Part shown: piece by piece, positions 10,328-23,850 of the stretch
Layout: every line of letters starts with the position of its first letter
Position numbering within the stretch: the stretch's first letter is position 1
Assembly (NCBI GenBank): GCA_029891385.1
Contig: CM057226.1
Coordinates: 93,194,977-93,258,976, forward strand
Source: Erythroxylum novogranatense
Lineage: Eukaryota > Streptophyta > Magnoliopsida > Malpighiales > Erythroxylaceae
Reading direction: 5' to 3'
Length of the DNA: 64,000 nucleotides
Made by a program: the position numbers and the translations under genes
The notes under the pieces: generated by a model
The model's input: only the letters and a program-made list of their open reading frames with translations
What the model was told of the DNA's origin: nothing
Databases searched by the model: none

Positions 10328-13099
10328 AAAGAATTTCGTCCTCGAAATTCATATCACTTTCTTGACTGGTTCCTCATTCTAGTTCAGATCACTCACAACT
10401 TCCAACTTCTTGTGACAATAATACTAATATCATCTAATTCCGAAACACACTCACTAATCACATTTCAATCCGGATATCTTTGCTAGTAACACTATCTCAT
10501 AAGACTCCATACGAATTAATTCATATCGGCTTAGCAAATTCTCCCTTTCTCAACCATCATTATTAATTTCACATTCTTCTTATTACAATCACCATGTAGC
10601 CCTCTTTCTATTCGAACTCAAACTTCAGATCTGTTTTCAACCTCTCAAACGATTCACAATTTCTTGATCCTTAATTCGGGACGTACCAAGCCCCCTACAT
10701 GTTATGCTTCCTTTTTTGCTCTTGGTTCCAATAACCTCGATATCGAATTTTCTGTTTATGCATTTAAAAAAAATACTTAGCCTTAATAGGAATTTCTCAT
10801 TCATACAATCAAAATCTTTTTGTATTCCTATTCCATGCTCTCAATTCAATGATTGTCCCCGCTTTTACGATCTGTACTTGCATAAATACTTCCAAGATGT
10901 TCTTTTATTCATACTGTCTCCAAGCTTTAAAGTAATCATTAGTGTAGCAGCTCTTAAACATGTATCAACTCCTTAACTCATAGAACCTTAGTTGCTCACA
11001 CATATGCAATCACTTCATTATGCTCCATTAGATTTTATCCAAATCTCTTATACAACATCGGTCATACGACAAACTTTCCAAATTCATGCAGTTGATTTTC
11101 ATTAAAATCATTCTTCAAAATTCTCCTTCCTTCCATTTATCATAAGTTTCATACGTTTTCCTCACGTGTTCCGACTAGTCTCTCAATTCGTCGAATACTT
11201 TTAATACATCATCTACTCTTTGATCACTTCGGTCTCCAATATTATTGTGTTATCGGTCCCTTTGGTTAACACCCTCAATTATTATCATATTCCGTGTGCT
11301 TCTTGATTAGTCCTCGCGATTCCTTAAATAACCGATTCCTCATTAAGGTACATTATCACACTTTCTTTTCAATTTTCCAATTGACATTCTTTTTCAATGA
11401 TTGTTTCCATTCCTTGAATTTCCTCATACCTCCCTGGCTTATTTTCATGTTTGCTCATTCATACAAACTTCATTCACATTGCAGCTCAACTGCACACTTA
11501 ATCGCTTGTGATTGAAACACATTTAATAAGGCATACTTGAGTCTCCAAACATACTTACACAAAGATACTTCTCTTTACATCAAACGAAATGCATACCTTC
11601 TCGTAGCTTTATTCCACCCTTTTACTTGAGTCTCCATTAGAGACGGGACTCCAATACTTATTGTCGAAGTTATTACATATTCATTTCTTGACTTGTCCTT
11701 TCATTGATCATCCTTGAAATAAAGCATCGATTTGCTTAATCCAATAGCCTTTACGATTAAACCCTATGATATAAGAGACACATTCGCTTACTCTTATATC
11801 TCAGATGTCACCAATTCATATCTTATGCCATCGATATACCAATCATACTAATTCAATAACCTCTGAATATCACCTCTATTCAAATTTTCTCGCTCCATCG
11901 CAGCTTACCTTTCCAAAGAAAATCATCTATACCATACTTTATCTCAGCCTTCTAATTCATTTCATAACTTAACTCAAGGGATCAAAGATGACTCCATAAG
12001 CTATATCTCGAAAATAGATCTCATATACTCAATCACAAGATCAAAGATGCACTCTTAATAACTGGTTGCTACTCTTCGAAATTTATTTCGAGTCCACTAT
12101 TTACGAAGTCGATCCAAAAGGAGTATGAGATTCACATCACAACTCCTAGAAATCTATCATCTCATTTCAAACTTCCTCCTTGCGTTTATCGGTTCCTTTC
12201 GAAGCAACTTGGTTGATCCATACCAGGGTCCTTGTCCTCCGGACTATGGAAGAATTACCAAATTCCATTGTTGAATCGAGGTAAGAGCTTATAATCCCAG
12301 CTCATCGTCAAGGAAGACCTGCATTCTCTAGTCATACACTAACTTATCCGCTTCCGACGGTTCCACTTTGCTTGATACTACCTTTCATTCAATTCCTGCG
12401 AGTAATGATATATCCATATCGATTCAAACACTTACCTGCAACATAATTCCATTACCGAAGTCACCGACATATCCATAAATACTGAATTCATGTCTAACAT
12501 ATCGGACCACGAAAATTTTATTTCCAATTAGCCACACTTTCATTGCCTTATATTCTAACAAAATACCCTTCTTCCTATTGTCTCTCATAGTCCAAACATT
12601 TAGCAACAGTTCACACATATGACTTATTCTATACTCATCCGTGCCCTCCTTTAAGGGTGCGAAATCGTATAATCGATCCTTGCAAAACTCCTCGTATCCT
12701 CGCCACGAGGTGGCACACTACTCCTTTATTTCTCATCCAATTCGAAATTATCGATACATATTCATCATGAAATTTTGACCTCAATTCCACTAATCTCTTC
12801 TTAATGCGAATGATTACCATCAAAAGGAATGTCGATAAGTACTCTGATCGAGGTCTAAATCATCGACCGTTAAGGACGCCAACTTAACGATCCGAGACTC
12901 AAATTCTCAACCAAAGACTTTCGACACTTCCAATATAATGGCATTGAATCCGTATTCACCATAATTGCCTCTACTTATCCACAACTTCCTTTTCTCATAT
13001 CGTAGTATCATCATTTTCCTATTAGATCTATCACCTCAAACTTTTCACAATTTCTTATCGTCTAACATACACACGCCCATGTAAGATCATAATACTGGC

Positions 13100-13111
13100 G
13101 CTCTGATACCA
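13100..13111 (-). promoter_or_regulatory. Primer-binding site (initiator tRNA-Met), LARD unit 1
   Basis: Plus strand GCTCTGATACCA, i.e. TGGTATCAGAGC on the minus strand, the sequence complementary to the 3' end of initiator tRNA-Met used by most plant LTR elements. It lies 4 bp from the LTR 2 boundary. Confidence 0.85.
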
Positions 13112-13115
13112 TAAA

Positions 13116-16100
13116 TGTTGGGACCCGTTTTCGGAACCCAACTCATAACGAACGAATCGCAGCTTAACTAATATCGCTTCATTTTTTTTTCCACTTACAC
13201 ATTGTTTAAAGTAGTTTCAATTTCCAATTTGTATTTCATCAATTCCTCAATCCTTTGAATCCTTCATATTCGATCATATCGCGTCAGATTCGTGATTCGA
13301 AAACATTTTATCATTCGCTACAATCATATCTTTATCCCAATTTCGCTACATAATCCCATCCCATAATCATATACAAATTTTAATGGCCTTACAAGCCACA
13401 ATACAATCACAATATATAAAAATCCGAATGCAAATACAAAGATACAAAATCCTCTTTTCGCTCACAGATCTTCTTCTCATTACCGTGGATGGTAATGAGG
13501 GGTGAGCTTACGCTCAATGGGTAACAGTTTATAACAAAACAATAAGCAAAACTCTTGAAATCTTTTTCTTTTCGGTCTTAGAAAACATTTCTTTGAAACC
13601 GTAAAGCACATTTTGAAGAAGTTTTTCTTCTTGTAATCAAAATCACATTTTACAAATCGATATCGTCTTAGGCTTTCACCACAAATCCATAGGTCACAAG
13701 ACATGAATGCATCAACTTGGCAATTCACGTAAGCAATGCACACACAAATGGCTAGAGAGTTCAGAACACGCCAAATAAACCGAAGTTTATTGGAAACACA
13801 ACGAGTCCATTTTGGATCTCGTGAGCCCTGGCGGGCAGCCATGGAGAAGGCTATCACATTATTTTGTCTACGTGCACGAGACTATCACAACGTTACTCTC
13901 TCGCCCACACAAAAGCACATATAATGCTCAAATCAATTTATCAAATGCTCTTTTCGAATATACACTGACCATGAAGTCTTTCAAGGCATAACACAATGTA
14001 TTTTGCAATTCATCAAAATTTCATGTATCGAATCAAAAATGATTTTTCAAATCATTTATGCAATGATGCAATAATTATGATGCAATTTAAGTCATAAAAT
14101 CTCTTTGTTTAAAGAAAGCGGTAATGGCTTATAAATTCTATTATAAACGGATACCCACCTCGAATCCATGCTAGGAACTTGTCCAAAGCTCTAATTTCTC
14201 CGAAGCTTCTTTCTTTAGCCCACTTTGAAATTTCCTAGACCGAAATCATCCAAATTCATCATCATAAATACCATAACCCTCAAAATTTACTATAGGAAAC
14301 CCAATTCCAACATATTTCCAAGCTATCTAATGCATCAATTTACAAAGCCCCAATTTCCAAAATTGGGCATAAACCCTAACTCACATTAATCCAAAATTAA
14401 ACCACCATCTTAGCATAGACATCACAACTAATTTCATAATCCACAAAACCATAATATTTTCCATGATTCTACACCAAAAATTTTAAGAAAAGCTTGAAGC
14501 TTGAAAATCGGCTTTTACCTCACTCTTCACCATTTTCGGATTTTCTTAGCTCATCCTAGAGCTCTCTTCATCCTTCATCTTTTTCCCTCTTGGAGCATGT
14601 TCGAAATCCTCCTGAAAGCTCACAAAATCGAACCCTAGCTGCTGTCCTTTCTTTTCTCCTTCCACCAAACCCACTCTTCTCTTTTCTCTCTTCTTTTTTC
14701 TTTCTTTTGTTTCTCTTTATTCATTTCTCTAACTCTCACGACCACAGCCTGCTTCTCCTCTATTTATACTACATCCACATGCCATGTCATTTAATGAATG
14801 AGGAAAGACTCTCATGCCCCTCCTTATAAGCCTACTAACTTAACTCTTTAAGTGTTCTTCCAAAATTGCCCTTAAAAGTTGATATCTTGGCTCCAAATTC
14901 TGATCAGGTAAATAAAGGAATTTTACAAAAATTTCTTCTTCATAATGTTCTCCTCGATCATACGAATCCAACGCAACAAACCACGCTCAATTCGGATCTA
15001 AAACGAAGAAGTTATGGCTAAAATACTATCGGACACTGCATAAAAATCGAGACGCATAATCGCACCGAGTTTCATTCCAATATCCGACAGTCTTAGAGGC
15101 TCCATCTTGATCGGGGTTCTTCATCAAAGTTGTAGCCTTATAACTTTAGTTTAATCTCCAATTTGAATCACCTCAATCCGAGCTCTGAGCTTCATATATC
15201 CTCAAAATACTGATACGTAGTGCATTGCTTTCCTTCCATCCGCTTTCGCTGTTCATCATCGATTTTCTATCGCCTCGATTTACTGTTCATCGTCTGATTT
15301 TCTATCGTCTGATTTACTGTTCATCGTCTGATTTCCTTCGTCTAACTTTTCCATCAGCTGATTTTTGCATCAGCTGATTTTCATCAGCTGATTTTTCCTC
15401 CAAACTTCAAACGCTTATAACTTTTAACTCCGAACTCCAAATTGGACAAAATTGATGTCTATTTCATAGAGAAAAGACTGATCTACAATGTTCATGAAGA
15501 ACTTAAATCCAAATTCAGTCTCTAAAAGGGTCAAATGTCTCAATTAATCTTTCGTCTGATTTTTGCATCTTCCGGTTTTCCTATCATTGTTTTTCTATCA
15601 CCTGGTTTTCTATCCAGACATGTCCACTTATATAGATCATATCTTTTGACTCCGATATCCAAATTGGGCAAACTTGGTATCTATCTCATAGAGAAAAGAG
15701 AGATCTACAACTTTCAAGAAGGAAATTTTGTCTAAATCTATCGATATCAAGTCCATATCGTCTGCTTTTGCTTCAGCTGGTTTTTCTATCAGCTGGTTTT
15801 TCCATCATCTGATTTCTATCAGACATGTTTTGGCGCAAATGCCATAACTTTCTCTATAGGTGTAGAAATGACTTCATTCTTAGATGGTTAGAAAGTAGAC
15901 ATCTAGATCTATAACTCTCATGAAGACTACAAAGGCTGATTCTATCTCCTACATTCTGTAGCGCCCACTTTTCCTATCAGCTGGTTTTTGCTATAAAGAC
16001 ATCGTCTGTTTTTGCTACGATGCATCGTCTCGGTTTTGCCACATGATGTATCGTCGGTTTTCAATCACCTAAACAACATCAAAACTTCAATCTATCATAA

Positions 16101-17067
16101 CTTCTAGCCCGATATCGAAAATTGCAAACTTTATGGCTACCGAAAGCCCTCAACAAGCACTACATGTTCATGAATATCATTTTATCAAATTTCACTTAAA
16201 TCAAAAGTCAACTATTCATCCCCAAAAGTCAAACTTTCATAATTCTTCATATTTTCACACCTTCACTAATTCTTCCAATTCTCACTCTTTCAATCTTTAT
16301 TTCCTACCTTTCAACTTCCATTTCAATCATCTTAATCAACTCATTCATTTTAACTTTCATTAACTCATAATATTCACTCGACATTTCATAACATATACAT
16401 ATCTCTTTAAAGCCTCAAAGTCATCAAGACCAATCCATTCTTTCCATCTTGATTTCACATTTTCCTCACTACCACAATACTCTTCGTCCAATCTACTTCA
16501 AGCACGATTCAATCTTCACAACTTAATCTATAACATAATACATATACAAAATACTCATTCTTTCCATACTTAAATCCTCCATATACAATTCATTCAACAC
16601 ATTCTTATGACAAACATTAAGCCATTTCTCAAATCATCCATAAGCCACAAAATACATACTTTTAGAATAAATTTTGAAAGCAACCACATATCACACAAAG
16701 TTCATTCACAAAGTTCATATACACAACTTATGGCACATTTTCAAATCAATGCAAGGTCATACTTGAACAAGCATTGGCGAGAACACAATAAAGGTTCTTT
16801 ACAAAGCTTTAGTGGGCATTTCTAGCCCAATAAATCAAGTCTCAAAATTTGCAATTTCAAAGAAGTTACATAAATAGTAACTATACAAACTTACTTTTTC
16901 AATTATAAAGATGTTACCCATAATACAACATACACAAAAACCCATTTCACGCTTTAACCCCCAAATATCATTTAAAATTTCTCCAATTCACATTACCCAA
17001 ATAAACATTTAACATCACTAATTTCTCATTAATAATTCTGACATCCAATTAAAGTTCGGGCCCAACA
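13116..17067 (-). repeat. LARD LTR 2 (3,952 bp)
   Basis: Central LTR of the tandem block, shared by the two units: it serves as the 5' LTR for the unit 10314-13115 and as the 3' LTR for the unit 17068-19869. TATA box on the minus strand at 14768-14757, leader palindrome 13882-13866, terminal hairpin 13142-13117. CG-poor stretches are identical or almost identical to LTR 1 (for example the 231 bp at 16133-16363 and 9379-9609 encode the same 76 residues), while CG-containing stretches differ by small indels. Confidence 0.9.
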
Positions 17068-19869
17068 ATTCTCCCCTCCTTAAAGAATTTCGTCCTCGAA
17101 ATTCATATCACTTTCTTGACTGGTTCCTCATTCTAGTTCAGATCACTCACAACTTCCAACTTCTTGTGACAATAATACTAATATCATCTAATTCAAACAC
17201 ACTCATTTAATCACATTTGAATCCGGATATCTTTTGCTAGTAACACTATCTCATAAGACTCCATACGAATTAATTCATATCGGCTTAGCAAATTCTCCCT
17301 TTCTCAACCATCATTATTAATTTCACATTCTTCTTATTACAATCACCATGTAGCCCTCTTTCTATTCGAACTCAAACTTCAGATCTGTTTTCAACCTCTC
17401 AAAACGATTCACAATTTCTTGATCCTTAATTCGGGACGTACCAAGCCCCCTACATGTTATGCTTCCTTTTTTGCTCTTGGTTCCAATAACCTCGATATCG
17501 AATTTTATGTTTATGCATTTAAAAAAAAAATACTTAGCCTTAATAGGAATTTCTCATTCATACAATCAAAATCTTTTGTATTCTATTCCATGCTCTCAAT
17601 TCAATGATTGTCCCCGCTTTTACGATCTGTACTTGCATAAATACTTCCAAGATGTTCTTTTATTCATACTGTCTCCAAGCTTTAAAGTAATCATTAGTGT
17701 AGCAGCTCTTAAACATGTATCAACTCCTTAACTCATAGAACCTTAGTTGCTCCGCACATATGCAATCACTTCATTATGCTCCATTAGATTTTATCCAAAT
17801 CTCTTATACAACATCAGTGCATACGACAAACTTTCCAAATTCATGCAGTTGATTTTCATTAAAATCATTCTTCAAAATTCTCCTTCCTTCCATTTATCAT
17901 AAGTTTCATACGTTTTTCCTCACGTGTTCCGACTAGTCTCTCAATTCGTCAATACTTTTAATACATCATCTACTCTTTGATCACTTGGTCTCCAATATTA
18001 TTGTGTTATCGGTCCCTTTGGTTAACACCTCAATTATTATCATATTCCGTGCTTCTTGATTAGTCCTCGCGATTCCTTAAATAACCGATTCCTCATTAAG
18101 GTACATTATCACACTTTCTTTTCAATTTTCCAATTGACATTCTTTTTGAATGATTGTTTCCATTCCTTGAATTTCCTCATACCTCCTTGGCTTATTTTCA
18201 TGTTTGCTCATTCATACAAACTTCATCCACATTGCAGCTCAATCTGCACACTTAATCGCTTGTGATTGAAACACATTCAATAAGGCATACTTGAGTCTCC
18301 AAACATACTTACACAAAGATACTTCTCTTTACATCAAACGAAATGCATACCTTCTCGCAGTTTATTCCACCCCTTTACTTGAGTCTCCATTAGAGACGGG
18401 ACTCCAATACTTATCGTCGAGTTATTACATATTCATTTCTTGACTTGTCCTTTCATTGATCATCCTTGAAATAAACCGTCTCGATTTGCTTAATCCAATA
18501 GCCTTTACGATCAAACCCTATGATATAAGAGACACATTCGCTTACTCTTATATCTCAAAGATGTCACCAATTCATATCTTATGCTCTCGATATACCAATC
18601 ATACTAATTCAATAACCTCGAATATCACCTCTATTCAAATTTTACGCCCATCGCAGCTTACCTTTCCAAAGAAAATCATCTATACCATACTTTATCTCAG
18701 TTCTCTAATTCATTTCATAACTTAACTCAAGGGATCAAAGATGACTCCATAAGCTATATCTGAAAATAGATCTCATATACTCAATCACAGTATCAAAGAT
18801 GCACTCTTAATAACTGGTTGCTACTCTTCGGAAATTTATTTCCGAGTCCACTATTTACAGAAGTCGATCCAAAAGGAGTATGAGATTCACATCACAACTC
18901 CTAGAAATCTATCATCTCATTTCAAACTTCCCTCCCTTGCGTTTATCGGTTCCTTTCTGAAGCAACTTGGTTGATCCATACCAGGGGTCCTTGTCCTCTG
19001 GACTATGGAAGAATTACCAAATTCCATTGTTGAATCGAGGTAAGAGCTTATAATCCCACTCATGGTCAAGGAAGACTGCATTCTCTAGTCATACACTAAC
19101 TTATCCGCTTCCCGACCGGCCCACTTTGCTTGCATACTACCTTTCATTCAATTCTCATGAGTAATGATATATCCATATCGATTCAAACACTTACCGCAAC
19201 ATAATTCCATTATCAAGTCACCGACATATCCATAAATATCAATTCATGTCTAACATATCGGACCACGAAAATTCTTATTTCCAATTAGCCACACTTTCAT
19301 TGCCTTATATTCTAACAAAATACCCTTCTTCCTATTGTCTCTCATAGTCCAAACATTTAGCAACAGTTCACACATATGACTTATTCTATACTCATCCGCC
19401 TCCTTTAATGGTGCGAAATCGTATAATCGATCCTTGCAAAACTCCTCGTATCCTCGCCACGAGGTGGCACACTACTCCTTTATTTCTCATCCAATTCAAA
19501 TTATCGATACATATTCATCATGAAATTTTGACCTCAATTCCACTAATCTCTTCTTAATGCGAATGATTACCATCAAAAGGAATGTCGATAAGTACTCGAT
19601 CGAGGTCTAAATCATCGACCGCTAAGGACGCCAACTTAACGATCCGAGACTCAAATTCTCAACCAAAGACTTTCGACACTTCCAATATAATGGCATTGAA
19701 TCCAGATTCACCATAATTGCCTCTACTTATCCACAACTTCCTTTCTCATATCGTAGTATCATCATTTTCCTATTAGATCTATCACCTCAAACTTTTCACA
19801 ATTTCTTATCGCCTAACGATACACACGCGCCCATGTAAGATCATAATATTGGCGCCTCGATATTATAAA
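17068..19869 (-). other. LARD internal region 2 (2,802 bp, non-coding)
   Basis: Same length and sequence as internal region 1 with scattered substitutions and indels. The primer site is decayed: GCCTCGATATTA at 19854-19865 against GCTCTGATACCA in unit 1, five changes, all transitions. The polypurine tract is intact at 17068-17081. No coding domain recognised. Confidence 0.75.
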
Positions 19870-22800
19870 TGTTGGGACCCGTTTTCGGAACCCAACTCAT
19901 AACGAACGAATCGCAGCTTAACTAATATCGCTTCATTTTTTTTTCCACTTACACATTGTTTAAAGTAGTTTCAATTTCCAATTTGTATTTCATCAATTCC
20001 TCAATCCTTTGAATCCTTCATATTCGATCATATCGCGTTCGCATTCGCATTCGAAAACATTTTATCATTCGCTACAATCATATCTCTCTTTATCCCAATT
20101 TCGCTTACATAATCCCATCCCATAATCATATACAAATTTTAATGGCCTTACAAGCCACAATACAATCACAATATATAAAAAATCCGAATGCAAATACAAA
20201 GATACAAAAATCCCTCTTTTTCGCTCACGGATCTTCTTCTCATTACCGTGGATGGTAATGAGGGGTGAGCTTACGCCAATGGGTAACAGTTTATAACAAA
20301 ACAATAAGCAAAACTCTTGAAATCTTTTTTCTTTTCGGTCTTAGAAAACATTTCTTTGAAATCAGTAAAGCACATTTTGAAGAAGTTTTTCTTCTTGTAA
20401 TCAAAATCACATTTTACAAATCAGATATCGCCTTAGGCTTTCAGCCACAAATCCATAGGTCACAAGACATGAATGCATCAACTTGGCAATTCACGTAAGC
20501 AATGCACACACAAATGGCTAGAGAGTTCCAGAACACGCCAAATAAACCAAGTTTATTGGAAACACAACGAGTCCATTTTGGATCTCGAGCTACTGGCGGG
20601 CAGCCGGGAGAAGGCTATCACATTATTTTTGTCTACGTGCACGAGACTATCACAACGCTACTCTCTCGCCCACACAAAAGCACATATAATGCTCAAATCA
20701 ATTTATCAAATGCTCTTTTCCGAATATACATGTACCATGAAGTCTTTCAAGGCATAACACAATGTATTTTGCAATTCATCAAAATTTCATGATCGAATCA
20801 AAATGATTTTCAAATCATTTATGCAATGATGCAATAATTATGATGCAATTTAAGTCATAAAATCTCTTTGTTTAAAGAAAGCGGTAATGGCTTATAAATT
20901 CTATTATAAACGGATACCCACCTCGAATCCATGCTAGAACTTGTCCAAAGCTCTAATTTCTCGAAGCTTCTTTCTTTAGCCCACTTTGAAATTTCCTAGA
21001 CCGAAATCATCCAAATTCATCATCATAAATACCATAACCCTCAAAATTTACTATAGGAAACCCAATTCCAACATATTTCCAAGCTATCTAATGCATCAAT
21101 TTACAAAAGCCCCAATTTCCAAAATTGGGCATAAACCCTAACTCACATTAATCCAAAATTAAACCACCATCTTAGCATAGACATCACAACTAATTTCATA
21201 ATCCACAAAACCATAATATTTTCCATGATTCTACACCAAAATTTTAAGAAAAGCTTGAAGCTTGAAAATCGGCTTTACCTCACTCTTCACCATTTTCGGA
21301 TTTTCTTAGCTCATCCTAGAGCTCTCTTCATCCTTCATCTTTTCCCTCTTGGAGCATGTTCAAATCCTCCTGAAAGCTCACAAAATCGAACCCTAGCTGC
21401 TGTCCTTTCTTTTCTCCTTCCACCAAACCCACTCTTCTCTTTCTCTCTTCTTTCTTTCTTTCTTTTGTTTCTCTTTATTCTTTCTCTAACTCTCACGACC
21501 ACAGCCTGCTTCTCCTCTATTTATACTACATCCACATGCCATGTCATTTAATGAATGAGGAAAGACTCTCATGCCCTCCTTATAAGCCTACTAACTTAAC
21601 TCTTTAAGTGTTCTTCCAAAATTGCCCTTAAAAGTTGATATCTTGGCTCCAAATTCTGATCAGGTAAATAAAGGAATTTTACAAAAATTTCTTCTTCATA
21701 ATGTTCTCCTCGATCATACGAATCCAACGCAACAAACCACGCTCAATTCGGATCTAAAACGAAGAAGTTATGGCTAAAATACTATCGCACATGCAAAAAA
21801 TCGAGACCGCTTAATCGCACTGAGTTTCATTCCAATATCCGACAGTCTTAGAGGCTCCATCTTGATCGGGGTTCTTCATCAAAGTTGTAGCCTTATAACT
21901 TTAGTTTAATCTCCAATTTGAATCACCTCAATCCGAGCTCTGTAGCTTCATATATCCTCAAAATACTGATCTGTGTGCAGATCTGCTTTCCTTCCATCTC
22001 GCTTTCATCGCTCATCATCGATTTTCTATAAATGCGATTTATCGTTCATCGCCTGATTTTCTATCGCCTGATTTACTGTTCATCGCCTGATTTCCTTCGC
22101 CTGACTTTTCCATCAGTTGATTTTGCATCAGCTGATTTTTGATCACTGATTTTGCATCACCGATTTTCATCACCGATTTTCCTCCAAACTTCAAACGCTT
22201 ATAACTTTTAACTCCGAACTCCAAATTGGACAAAATTGATGTCTATTTCATAGAGAAAAGACTGATCTACAATGTTCATGAAGAACTTAAATCCAAATTC
22301 AGTCTCTAAAAGGGTCAAATGTCTCAATTAATCTTTCGTCCGATTTTGCATCTTCCGGTTTTCCTATCACCTGGTTTTTCTATCACCTGGTTTTCTATCC
22401 AACACATGTCCACTTATATAGATCATATCTTTTGACTCCGATATCCAAATTGGGAAAACTTGGTATCTATCTCATAGAGAAAGAGAGATCTACAACTTTC
22501 AAGAAGGAAATTTTGTCTAAATCTATCGATATCAAGTCCATATCGTCTGCTTTTGCTTCAGCTGGTTTTTCTATCAGCTGGTTTTTCCATCATCTGATTT
22601 CTATCAGACATGTTTTGGCGCAAATGCCATAACTTTCTCTATAGGTGTCGAAATGACTTCATTCTTAGACGGTTAGAAAGTAGACATCTAGATCTATAAC
22701 TCTCATGAAGACTACAAAGGCTGATTCTATCTCCTACATTCTGTAGCGTCCATTTTCCTATCAGCTGGTTTTTGCTACAAGACATCGTCTCGGTTTTGCT

Positions 22801-23850
22801 TCTAAAGGCATCGTCGGTTTTTGCCATGATGTATCGTCGGTTTTCAATCACCTAAACAACATCAAAACTTCAATCTATCATAACTTCTAGCCCCGATATC
22901 GAAAATTCGCAAACTTTATGACTACCGAAAGCCCTCAACAAGCACTACATGTTCATGAATATCATTTTATCAAATTTCACTTAAATCAAAAGTCAACTAT
23001 TCATCCCCAAAAGTCAAACTTTCATAATTCTTCATATTTTCACACCTTCACTAATTCTTCCAATTCTCACTCTTTCAATCTTTATTTCCTACCTTTCAAC
23101 TTCCATTTCAATCATCTTAATCAACTCATTCATTTTAACTTTCATTAACTCATAATATTCACTCGACATTTCATAACATATACATATCTCTTTAAAGCCT
23201 CAAAGTCATCAAGACCAATCCATTCTTTCCATCTTGATTTCACATTTTCCTCACTACCACAATACTCTTCATCCAATCTACTTCAAGCACGATTCAATCT
23301 TCACAACTTAATCTATAACATAATACATATACAAAATACTCATTCTTTCCATACTTAAATCCTCCATATACAATTCATTCAACACATTCTTATGACAAAC
23401 ATTAAGCCATTTCTCAAATCATCCATAAGCCACAAAATACATACTTTTAGAATAAATTTTGAAAGCAACCACATATCACACAAAGTTCATTCACAAAGTT
23501 CATATACACAACTTATGGCACATTTTCAAATCAATGCAAGGTCATACTTGAACAAGCATGGCGTAACACAATAAAGGTTCTTTACAAAGCTTTAGTGGGC
23601 ATTTCTAGCCCCAATAAATCAAGTCTCAAAATTTGCAATTTCAAAGAAGTTACATAAATAGTAACTATACAAACTTACTTTTCAATTATAAAGATGTTAC
23701 CCATAATACAACATACACAAAAACCAATTTCACGCTTTAACCCCAAATATCATTTAAAATTTCTCCAATTCACATTACCCAAATAAACATTTAACATCAC
23801 TAATTTCTCATTTAATAATTCGACATCCAATTAAAGTTCGGGGCCCAACG
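19870..23850 (-). repeat. LARD LTR 3 (3,981 bp)
   Basis: Right-most LTR. TATA box on the minus strand at 21525-21514, leader palindrome 20647-20631, terminal hairpin 19896-19871. Its outer end reads GGGGCCCAACG instead of GGGCCCAACA, i.e. the terminal base has changed, then the target duplication GCGCC and copia A coding sequence follow. Confidence 0.88.

Larger units (their letters stand above)
10314..13115 (-). other. LARD internal region 1 (2,802 bp, non-coding)
   Basis: Begins on the minus strand with an intact primer site (TGGTATCAGAGC, 13111-13100) and ends with the polypurine tract at 10327-10314. Apart from the short Tekay-like tail beside the polypurine tract (about 10350-10325) I recognise no gag, protease, RT, RNase H or integrase motif in any frame. 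Short minus ORFs of about 60 codons (12424-12618, 12635-12823) match no family I know. The second internal region has the same length. Confidence 0.75.
6347..23850 (-). mobile_element. Tandem LARD-like Ty3/gypsy element: LTR-internal-LTR-internal-LTR
   Basis: Three LTRs of about 3.97 kb (6347-10313, 13116-17067, 19870-23850) alternate with two internal regions of 2,802 bp each (10314-13115, 17068-19869). Orientation is minus: read on the minus strand each LTR ends ...CCCAACA, then ATTTATGGTATCAGAGC (tRNA-Met primer site) opens the internal region. The internal region closes with a polypurine tract AAGGAGGGGAGAAT before the next LTR. No gag or pol ORF is recognisable. The polypurine tract is preceded by the Tekay/Del-like pol tail read as EFRGRNSL. 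This matches the definition of a large retrotransposon derivative (LARD): long LTRs, a non-coding conserved interior, mobilised in trans. One 5-bp target duplication flanks the whole three-LTR block. Confidence 0.85.

Noticed and set aside
12424..12823. Minus-strand ORFs in the LARD internal region as possible gag or protease
   Set aside because: No CCHC, DSG/DTG or capsid-like motif; the two internal regions differ in reading frame here, so no protein is being maintained.
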